Source of the DNA: Candidatus Pacearchaeota archaeon
GTDB lineage: Archaea > Nanobdellota > Nanobdellia > Pacearchaeales > GW2011-AR1
Reading direction: 5' to 3'
Assembly: GCA_015520065.1 (NCBI GenBank)
Contig: WAQV01000098.1
Coordinates: forward strand, 1-12,108
DNA: 12,108 bases
The position numbers were made by a program, and so were the translations under genes. Positions 7,205 to 12,108 of the stretch are shown in pieces; the first letter of the stretch is position 1, and every line of letters begins with the position of its first letter. Under the pieces are notes generated by a model that worked only from the letters and a program-made list of their open reading frames with translations, was not told the origin of the DNA and made no database searches.

Positions 7205-7918
7205 TCACGCCTCAAATTCAGCTTCTTGTTTGTAAGGAGTGCCGTCAATTTTTGCCTCTCTTATGACTTTTCCTTTTCTTTTTGCTGCTTCTCTGATAAG
7301 GGCAAAATCCTTGCTGTTTTTAAGCTCTTCAGGAATTATAAGGTTTTCTATAACAAAAGTATGAGTTATCTCTGCTTCTTTAAAGTCCTGCTTCTCAAAA
7401 ACAAAACTTTTTCCGATTTCAGAATCTGTTGTGACAATTTTGCAGAAGTCTGCTTTTGGAGTATCATCTCCTTTAGAGGAAGGCTTTCCGGACTTTGGAG
7501 CTTTTGGCTTTATTTTTAAGGAAGTATTGTTTTTCTTGCATTCAAAACTTAATGCAAAAAAGCTTTTTGGAAACTTGTCAAGCATTTCTATAATTTCATT
7601 TCCGGACATCTCGGAATCTATCATATATCTCTTAACTCCCTGAAACTGCTTTTTGTCATAAAAATCAATCTTTCCAGTTAAATCGCTAGTGCTTACTATT
7701 GCTCCTGTAACTTTTGTCTTCTCACTGCCAAGCATCTCTGCAACAATTCTGACAAGCTCGTTTGCGAACTCTGCAGAAGTGTTGATTGTGTATTTTCCAT
7801 TGCTGTTTTTTGCCTTTATTAAAGCCCTGTCCTTAAAAATGCCTTTCCCAAACTTCTGAAACTGCAAATGAACGCTTTCGTCAACAGAATTGTCAAACAC
7901 TTTTTTTATGAAGTTCAT
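7205..7918 (-). CDS. Uncharacterised 237-residue protein, possibly conserved in DPANN archaea
   Basis: I cannot assign a function. The protein is soluble, with no signal peptide or membrane segment. An N-terminal region of about 135 residues (starting MNFIKKVFDNSVDESVHLQF) seems to mix strands and helices and includes a helix-like stretch ANELVRIVAEML (52-63). A low-complexity linker rich in Lys, Pro, Ser and Gly spans about 137-156. A second domain covers about 157-237, with a charged helix-like stretch DFALIREAAKRKGKVIREAK (204-223). Cysteines at 127 and 159 are not arranged as a metal site. The general pattern recalls hypothetical proteins I associate with Pacearchaeota/Woesearchaeota, without certainty. 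It has its own TATA box and lies 158 bases upstream of the ribosomal operon on the same strand, with a T-tract between. Confidence 0.85.
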   Translation of the reverse strand: MNFIKKVFDNSVDESVHLQFQKFGKGIFKDRALIKAKNSNGKYTINTSAEFANELVRIVAEMLGSEKTKVTGAIVSTSDLTGKIDFYDKKQFQGVKRYMIDSEMSGNEIIEMLDKFPKSFFALSFECKKNNTSLKIKPKAPKSGKPSSKGDDTPKADFCKIVTTDSEIGKSFVFEKQDFKEAEITHTFVIENLIIPEELKNSKDFALIREAAKRKGKVIREAKIDGTPYKQEAEFEA

Positions 7919-7939
7919 AAATATCCTTTGAAAAACCTA

Positions 7940-7948
7940 CTTATAAAA
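7940..7948 (-). promoter_or_regulatory. TATA box of the 237-residue gene
   Basis: TTTTATAAG on the minus strand has its TTATAA core centred 25.5 bases before the ATG at 7918, which predicts a leaderless or nearly leaderless mRNA. A weak AAAGGAT lies just before the ATG and would matter only if transcription starts further upstream. Confidence 0.6.
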
Positions 7949-7965
7949 TTTTTGCATTTTATTTG

Positions 7966-7980
7966 CAGCAGAAACTGCTG
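7966..7980. promoter_or_regulatory. Short perfect dyad between two divergent promoters
   Basis: CAGCAG-AAA-CTGCTG is a perfect six-base inverted repeat around a three-base centre at 7973. It lies almost exactly midway between the divergent TATA boxes centred at 7943.5 and 8007.5. It could be an operator shared by both genes, or a chance palindrome. No known binding motif is recognised. Confidence 0.3.
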
Positions 7981-8003
7981 TGCTAACAACTTTTTCGCAA
8001 ACC

Positions 8004-8011
8004 TTTATAAA
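8004..8011 (+). promoter_or_regulatory. TATA box of the AI-2E family gene
   Basis: TTTATAAA is centred 25.5 bases before the ATG at 8033. The same spacing is seen at the uL3 and 237-residue genes, so a leaderless transcript is expected. It also supports 8033, rather than any upstream codon, as the start. Confidence 0.65.
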
Positions 8012-8032
8012 TTTGCATGCATTTCTGAAAAA

Positions 8033-9061
8033 ATGGAAGAAAAATATTTGAGGCAGATAATTATTTCTTTAATTTTAATAGGCCTCATAGTTATAGTCTT
8101 CTTTATATTAAAGCCAATCCTTTTGTCTATAATCTTGGGAGTTATTCTGGCATTTGTATTTCTTCCAGTATACAGCCGTCTTTGCAAGATTATCAAGTCT
8201 AAAAACATCTCAGCATCAATCTTAACAGCTGCAATAATCTTATTGGTAATCTTTCCGGTATGGTTTTTAACCCCTATTATTATAAATCAGTCAATAAAAG
8301 TATATCTTGCATCCCAACAGGTCGATTTTGTAACTCCTCTAAAAAAAATCTTTCCTGATTTGTTTGCATCAGAAACATTCTCAACAGAAGTCGGCTCAAC
8401 TATACAGGCTTTTGTAACAAAAACAACTAACTATCTTGTTAACTCTTTTTCAAACCTTATCCTTAATTTTCCAACACTTCTTTTGCATTCTTTCATAGTG
8501 TTTTTCACATTCTTTTTTGTCATAAGAGACAAAGATTCCCTTATTAAATACATACAAAGTTTACTTCCTTTTCCAGAAGATGTTGAAAAAAAGCTCTTTG
8601 AGGCATCAAAAGCAATAACTACTTCAGTTATTTATGGCCAAGTTATTATTGGTATTATTCAAGGTATTATTGTAGGAATAGGTTTTTTAATATTTAAAAT
8701 CCCGAATGCTTTGCTTCTTACTCTTCTTGCATCAGTGGCTGGAATTCTGCCAATAGTAGGAACGACAATAATCTGGCTCCCTGTTGTTATCTATCTACTT
8801 ATAGGTGGAAACACTTTCTCTGCAGTTGGAGTTACTATGTTTGGAATTGTTTCAGCTACAATAGACAATATAATAAGACCTGCTTTTGTATCAATCAAAG
8901 CAAAAATGCATCCTTTAATGGTTTTCATAGGAATGATTGGAGGCTTGTTCTTGTTTGGGATTATTGGATTTATTTTAGGTCCATTAATAATAGCTTACAC
9001 TTTAATAATTCTCGAGATTTACAGAACAAAGAGGACTAAAGGAATGTTGGTTCCGCAATAG
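8033..9061 (+). CDS. AI-2E/PerM family membrane transporter
   Basis: This 342-residue polytopic membrane protein belongs to the AI-2E transporter (PerM, formerly UPF0118) family. Members export small molecules or exchange ions, and the substrate cannot be told from sequence. Hydrophobic segments lie near residues 9-45 (probably two helices), 60-85, 143-165, 200-222, 226-258, 262-276 and 294-328. Family signatures include YGQVIIGIIQGIIVGIG (201-217), the loop after ASVAGILPIVG, DNIIRPAFVS (278-287) and GFILGPLIIA near the C-terminus. The charged loop between the early and middle helices (about 86-140) is typical. I chose ATG 8033 because the TATA box fits it; an open frame extends upstream to 7868 but overlaps the promoter and the divergent gene. 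AMP phosphorylase follows four bases after the stop, so they are probably co-transcribed. Confidence 0.92.
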   Translation: MEEKYLRQIIISLILIGLIVIVFFILKPILLSIILGVILAFVFLPVYSRLCKIIKSKNISASILTAAIILLVIFPVWFLTPIIINQSIKVYLASQQVDFVTPLKKIFPDLFASETFSTEVGSTIQAFVTKTTNYLVNSFSNLILNFPTLLLHSFIVFFTFFFVIRDKDSLIKYIQSLLPFPEDVEKKLFEASKAITTSVIYGQVIIGIIQGIIVGIGFLIFKIPNALLLTLLASVAGILPIVGTTIIWLPVVIYLLIGGNTFSAVGVTMFGIVSATIDNIIRPAFVSIKAKMHPLMVFIGMIGGLFLFGIIGFILGPLIIAYTLIILEIYRTKRTKGMLVPQ

Positions 9062-9065
9062 AGAA

Positions 9066-10568
9066 ATGAAGCTAAAAGTCAAGTTTCTTAAATGGTATGC
9101 AGGAGTTCCTGTAGCCATGCTTCACAGAAAGACTGCCTCAAAGATAGGTGCTCAAATAAGGGGCAGAATATCTATAAAGCCTTCTGAAAATTCAAAAAAA
9201 GAAGTGCTTGGAATTGTTGATATAGTTGAAAATAAAATAGTAAAGGAGGATGAAATTGTAGTTTCCTCTGAGATTGAAAAACAGCTTTCTTTGAAAAAAG
9301 GACAAAAGGTAGATGTTCATCTTGCTCCAATTCCGAAAAGCTTATCTTTCATTAAGAAAAAGCTAAACAAAAAAAGACTTTCATCAAAAGAAATTGAAGA
9401 GATAATTTCAGATATCGTAAATAACTCTCTTTCTGAAAGCGAAATTGCATTGTTTATTTCTGCAATGTATAAATACGGAATGAGTATGAGAGAAACCATC
9501 TACTTAATTAAAGCCATTCTAAAGTCAGGAAACAAGCTAAACCTGAACCATAAGATAGTTGTTGATAAGCACTCAATAGGAGGAATTCCTGGAAACAGAA
9601 CCACACCAATAGTTGTTTCAATCTGCGCTGCAGCTGGATTGATATTTCCTAAGAACTCTTCAAGAGCGATAACGAGTGCTGCTGGAACTGCTGATGTAAT
9701 AGAAACAATAGCCAGAGTGGAGTTTTCAGTGTATGAGTTAAAAAAAATAATAGATAAAGTAGGTGCATGCATGGTGTGGGGAGGTGCTTTAGGGCTGGTT
9801 CCGGCAGATGCAAAAATAATTCAGATTGAAAAAACCCTAAATATGGACCCTGAAGCCCAGCTTCTCGCATCAATTATATCAAAAAAACTAGCAGTAGAAA
9901 GCAAATACATCCTCATTGATATTCCTTGCGGAGAGAACGCAAAAGTAAGCCTGAAAAAAGCAAAAAAGCTTAAAAGAAAATTTGAGATTCTTGGGAGATT
10001 TTTTAGAAGAAAGTTGAAAGTTGTTTTAACAGACGGCAGCCAGCCAATAGGCAACGGCATAGGCCCTGTCCAGGAACTTAAAGACATTTTAAGAGTATTA
10101 AATCCCAGAATAAGAAATAATAAAAATGAAAGAATACCTCTTGACTTGGAAGAAAAATCTTTGTTTCTTGCAGGAACTCTTCTTGAGATGACTGGAAAAG
10201 CCAAAAAAAATAAAGGGATTGAGATGGCAAAAGAGATTCTCTATTCCGGAAAAGCCTTCAAAAAATTCAAGGAGATAATAAAAGCCCAAAGTGGCTCATT
10301 AAAAAGAATAAAAGATGCTAAATTCAAAAAAGACATTCTTGCAAATAAATCTGGAAAAGTTGTTGAGATAAATAATAAAAAAATAAACTCTCTTGCAAGA
10401 GTTGCAGGCTGCCCTACTGACAAAGCTGCAGGGCTGTATTTGTACCATCATCTTAATGAGGATGTCAAAAAGGGAGAGAAGATTTTAACAATTTATGCAG
10501 AGTCCAAACCGCGGCTTAAACTTGCCCTTGAATTTTACAAAAAGCAAAAACCGATTAAGATAAAGTAA
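9066..10568 (+). CDS. deoA: AMP phosphorylase (thymidine phosphorylase family)
   Basis: This 500-residue enzyme catalyses phosphorolysis of nucleoside 5'-monophosphates to a base and ribose 1,5-bisphosphate. It is the first step of the archaeal pathway that continues through ribose-1,5-bisphosphate isomerase to type III RuBisCO. The extra N-terminal domain of about 85 residues distinguishes AMP phosphorylase from bacterial thymidine phosphorylase. The glycosyltransferase core shows DKHSIGGIPGNRTTP (167-181), the phosphate/nucleotide-binding SSRAITSAAGTAD (198-210), MDPEAQLLASIISKK (260-274) and DGSQPIGNGIGP (323-334). The C-terminal domain spans about 410-500. Length fits the family. It lies four bases after the AI-2E gene without a clear Shine-Dalgarno site. 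The isomerase and RuBisCO are not in this window. Confidence 0.94.
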   Translation: MKLKVKFLKWYAGVPVAMLHRKTASKIGAQIRGRISIKPSENSKKEVLGIVDIVENKIVKEDEIVVSSEIEKQLSLKKGQKVDVHLAPIPKSLSFIKKKLNKKRLSSKEIEEIISDIVNNSLSESEIALFISAMYKYGMSMRETIYLIKAILKSGNKLNLNHKIVVDKHSIGGIPGNRTTPIVVSICAAAGLIFPKNSSRAITSAAGTADVIETIARVEFSVYELKKIIDKVGACMVWGGALGLVPADAKIIQIEKTLNMDPEAQLLASIISKKLAVESKYILIDIPCGENAKVSLKKAKKLKRKFEILGRFFRRKLKVVLTDGSQPIGNGIGPVQELKDILRVLNPRIRNNKNERIPLDLEEKSLFLAGTLLEMTGKAKKNKGIEMAKEILYSGKAFKKFKEIIKAQSGSLKRIKDAKFKKDILANKSGKVVEINNKKINSLARVAGCPTDKAAGLYLYHHLNEDVKKGEKILTIYAESKPRLKLALEFYKKQKPIKIK

Positions 10569-10583
10569 GAATAAACATAATTT

Positions 10584-10589
10584 TTTAAA
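10584..10589 (+). promoter_or_regulatory. TATA box of the 93-residue gene
   Basis: TTTAAA within ATTTTTTAAAC is centred 24.5 bases before the ATG at 10611, again predicting a leaderless mRNA. The T6 run at 10581-10586 overlaps it and could also end transcription from AMP phosphorylase. Confidence 0.5.
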
Positions 10590-10610
10590 CTTCTTTTGTT
10601 TAAAGTTATT

Positions 10611-10892
10611 ATGGATGATACTGGCTACAGGAAAAGGATTGTAAACTATTTCAAGAAAAACCTTGCAAAAGGCTACACTATGGAGTCCCTCAAATGGGCT
10701 CTAATAAATCAGGGTTATCCTAAAGCTATTGTTGAAAGAGCAATGAAACAAGTCAATGAGGAACTTGCAAAAGAAGCTCCAATACTTAAAGACAAGCCAA
10801 AAATTACTTACCAAATTATTGACGAACACAACAGACCGATAACAATAAAAAAACCACTCTGGAAAAGAATTCTTGAGAGGTTTTTTGGATAG
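10611..10892 (+). CDS. Small helical protein of unknown function (93 residues)
   Basis: The function is unknown. Residues 4-55 look like a compact helical unit (YFKKNLAKGYTMESLKWALI, then NQGYPKAIVERAMKQVNEEL). The pattern GY-x(4)-LKWAL-x(2)-QGYP-x(3)-VERA resembles a module that I associate with N-termini of DPANN hypothetical proteins, where it often precedes membrane segments. Here a short linker (APILKDKPKITYQIIDEHNR) and a basic, amphipathic C-terminus (KPLWKRILERFFG, 81-93) follow instead, which might touch membrane or nucleic acid. I chose ATG 10611 over a TTG five codons upstream because of the promoter spacing. The gene stands alone between AMP phosphorylase and a tRNA. Confidence 0.82.
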   Translation: MDDTGYRKRIVNYFKKNLAKGYTMESLKWALINQGYPKAIVERAMKQVNEELAKEAPILKDKPKITYQIIDEHNRPITIKKPLWKRILERFFG

Positions 10893-10906
10893 CTCTTTTC
10901 GTAAAG

Positions 10907-10914
10907 TTTTTAAT
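10907..10914 (+). promoter_or_regulatory. Probable TATA box of tRNA-Ser
   Basis: TTTTTAAT is centred about 30 bases before the mature tRNA 5' end, giving a predicted transcription start a few bases upstream and a short leader for RNase P to remove. The same T-rich stretch may terminate the preceding gene. Confidence 0.4.
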
Positions 10915-10940
10915 CTGTCTTAATGTATGAGATAATACAT

Positions 10941-11021
10941 GCCTCCGTCGCATAGTGGTATTGCACTCGGCTTGAGACCGAGGCCCTTCGGGGCACCCAG
11001 GTTCGATTCCTGGCGGAGGCG
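10941..11021 (+). tRNA. trnS: tRNA-Ser (anticodon UGA)
   Basis: The sequence folds as a class II tRNA. The acceptor stem is GCCTCCG paired with CGGAGGC, followed by a D arm GCA-TAGTGGTAT-TGC and an anticodon arm CTCGG-CTTGAGA-CCGAG with anticodon TGA at 10973-10975. The long variable arm forms a four-base-pair GCCC-TTCG-GGGC stem with a UUCG tetraloop, and the T arm is CCAGG-TTCGATT-CCTGG. The discriminator base is G, as expected for serine, and the long variable arm is the main serine identity element. No 3' CCA is encoded, so it must be added after transcription. No intron is present. Confidence 0.96.
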
Positions 11022-11106
11022 TGAGAATTTCTAAGTTGTTTCTTAACCAAAACTACCTTCTTAAACTACATAAAAATTATAAAGTTTGAAGTTCTGGATT
11101 TTTTAG

Positions 11107-11114
11107 TTATAAAA
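11107..11114 (+). promoter_or_regulatory. Probable TATA box of the glycosyltransferase gene
   Basis: TTATAAAA is centred 39.5 bases before the ATG at 11150, which would give a leader of about 14 bases. A T6 run just upstream (11099-11104) may mark the end of the tRNA transcript. The 128 bases between the tRNA and this gene hold nothing else that I recognise. Confidence 0.45.
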
Positions 11115-11149
11115 GATAAAAAGAGGTAAACCTGCTAGAGAACAAAAAT

Positions 11150-12108
11150 ATGGCTGTCTACTACATTCCTCAGAGAAAATTTGACATTGTTGTTGGAATT
11201 CCTTCTTACAATGAGGCAGACAGCATAGGATTTGTTACAAGAAATGTTGATGAAGGCCTTTCAAAATATTTTCCTGAAAGCAGAAGCGTAATAATAAATG
11301 TTGATAATAACTCGCCGGACAACACAAAAGAGGCATTTCTTTCTACTCCAACAAGAGCCAGAAAGCTTTATATCTCAACACCTGAAGGAGTTACAGGAAA
11401 AGGGCATAATTTTTACAACTTATTCAGGAAAATAAAGGAGTTTGATGCAAAAATCTGCATAGTTGTTGATGCTGACCTGAAAAGCATAAAGCCAGAATGG
11501 ATAAAATACTTAGGAGAGGCTATAAAAAACGGATGCGATTTTGTCTCTCCTCTCTACAGCAGGCACGAGTATGATGGCTCAATTACAAACCATATATGTT
11601 ATCCTTTAACTTACGGTCTGACATGCATGAACATAAGGCAGCCAATAGGAGGAGAATTTGCGTTTAGTGGAAGGCTTGCAGAATACTGGCTTGGAAAAAC
11701 ATGGGATAAAATGGCAAAGCAGTATGGAGTAGATATTTTTATGACTCAAACTGCGCTTCTTGGTGGCTTCAAAGTATGCCAGACAGTTCTTGGAAGCAAA
11801 ATACATAAGCCAAGCGCTCCAAAACTCGGGCCTATGTTTACCCAGGTTGTAACAACAATGTTCAGGATTCTTTTAAACAACAAAGAGAAATGGTTAAGCC
11901 ATATTGAGGATGTTAAAAAGTTTCCTGTAACAGGAGACATTAAATTTGAGTCTCCGCAGTCAGTTGCAATTGACTACAAAGCAATGAAAGAAACAAGCAT
12001 TTACGAGTTCAAAATTAACTCAGACATACTTAAAAGAGTTCTTGAAAGGGATGTTTACAACCAGCTTTGCAAAATGTATCTAAGAGGCAACATAAATATC
12101 AACTCTGA
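11150..12108 (+). CDS. GT-A glycosyltransferase, mannosyl/glucosylglycerate synthase-like (partial)
   Basis: This is the first 319 residues of a glycosyltransferase that runs off the right edge. The N-terminal FDIVVGIPSYNEADSIGFV (11-29) is the nucleotide-sugar binding start of a GT-A fold. TPEGVTGKG lies at 77-85, and the metal-binding DAD motif at 107-109 is within VVDADLKSIKPEWI. IRQPIGGEFAFSG (162-174) and GVDIFMT (193-199) follow. The last two resemble QPLGGE and GID motifs of mannosylglycerate synthase (GT78) and related GT81 enzymes, which make glucosyl- or mannosyl-(3-phospho)glycerate, a compatible solute. The exact donor and acceptor cannot be read from sequence. No membrane segment is seen in this part. 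An in-frame TAA at 11117 and no other start codon between support ATG 11150. Confidence 0.85.
   Translation, partial: MAVYYIPQRKFDIVVGIPSYNEADSIGFVTRNVDEGLSKYFPESRSVIINVDNNSPDNTKEAFLSTPTRARKLYISTPEGVTGKGHNFYNLFRKIKEFDAKICIVVDADLKSIKPEWIKYLGEAIKNGCDFVSPLYSRHEYDGSITNHICYPLTYGLTCMNIRQPIGGEFAFSGRLAEYWLGKTWDKMAKQYGVDIFMTQTALLGGFKVCQTVLGSKIHKPSAPKLGPMFTQVVTTMFRILLNNKEKWLSHIEDVKKFPVTGDIKFESPQSVAIDYKAMKETSIYEFKINSDILKRVLERDVYNQLCKMYLRGNININS

Noticed and set aside
8012..8024. ATTTGCATGCATT palindrome just before the AI-2E start
   Set aside because: It is an AT-rich short palindrome near a promoter with no second copy of similar quality; chance is a sufficient explanation.
7868..8032. 55-residue N-terminal extension of the AI-2E family protein
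   Set aside because: The extension overlaps the divergent gene and both TATA boxes, has no family similarity, and the TATA box at 8004-8011 fits the start at 8033.
10596..10610. TTG start for the 93-residue protein
   Set aside because: It lies about ten bases from the TATA box centre, upstream of the expected transcription start; the ATG at 10611 fits better.
10984..10995. GCCC-TTCG-GGGC hairpin as a terminator
   Set aside because: It is the variable arm of the class II tRNA-Ser and lies inside the mature tRNA.
11606..11940. Two minus-strand open frames inside the glycosyltransferase
   Set aside because: The plus strand is open over 319 codons with clear glycosyltransferase motifs; the minus-strand frames have no promoter or recognisable content.

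Overview
The window looks like part of a small, AT-rich archaeal genome, most likely a DPANN lineage of the Woesearchaeota/Pacearchaeota type. Four things point there: an archaeal S10-spc type ribosomal protein order with an aIF1 (SUI1) gene inside it and eS4 after uL24; TATA-box promoters placed about 25 bases upstream of start codons; an archaeal-type AMP phosphorylase; and a small helical protein of a kind I associate with those lineages. The taxonomic call is inference from gene content, not from a database search.

Positions 1-7046 (minus strand) hold one compact ribosomal protein operon, read from right to left: uL3, uL4, uL23, uL2, uS19, uL22, uS3, uL29, aIF1, uS17, uL14, an unrecognised 106-residue protein, uL24 and the N-terminal part of eS4, which is cut by the window edge. 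Spacing is 1-3 bases or 4-base ATGA overlaps almost throughout. The exception is a 40-base, GC-richer gap between aIF1 and uS17, the place where many archaea keep the RNase P protein gene rnp1 (Rpp29); no such gene is visible here.

Positions 7047-8032 hold the operon promoter, a conserved-looking but uncharacterised 237-residue protein with its own promoter (minus strand), and a 114-base divergent promoter region. The two divergent TATA boxes there flank a short perfect dyad. Positions 8033-10568 (plus strand) hold an AI-2E/PerM family membrane protein followed four bases later by AMP phosphorylase, the entry step of archaeal nucleoside-monophosphate breakdown. Positions 10611-10892 encode a 93-residue unknown protein. 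A class II tRNA-Ser(UGA) follows at 10941-11021. From 11150 to the right edge runs a partial GT-A glycosyltransferase that resembles mannosylglycerate/glucosylglycerate synthases (GT78/GT81-like).

Several genes that head a transcript (uL3, the 237-residue protein, the AI-2E protein and the 93-residue protein) have a TATA box centred 24.5-25.5 bases before the start codon, which predicts leaderless mRNAs. Some internal operon genes (uL4, uS19, uS17, uL14, eS4) instead carry Shine-Dalgarno sequences. No gene-free stretch exceeds about 160 bases. I see no mobile element, CRISPR array or prophage. Most of the window is conserved housekeeping; the unusual parts are the unknown gene coupled into the ribosomal operon, the missing rnp1, the uncharacterised 237-residue and 93-residue proteins, and the leaderless promoter pattern.
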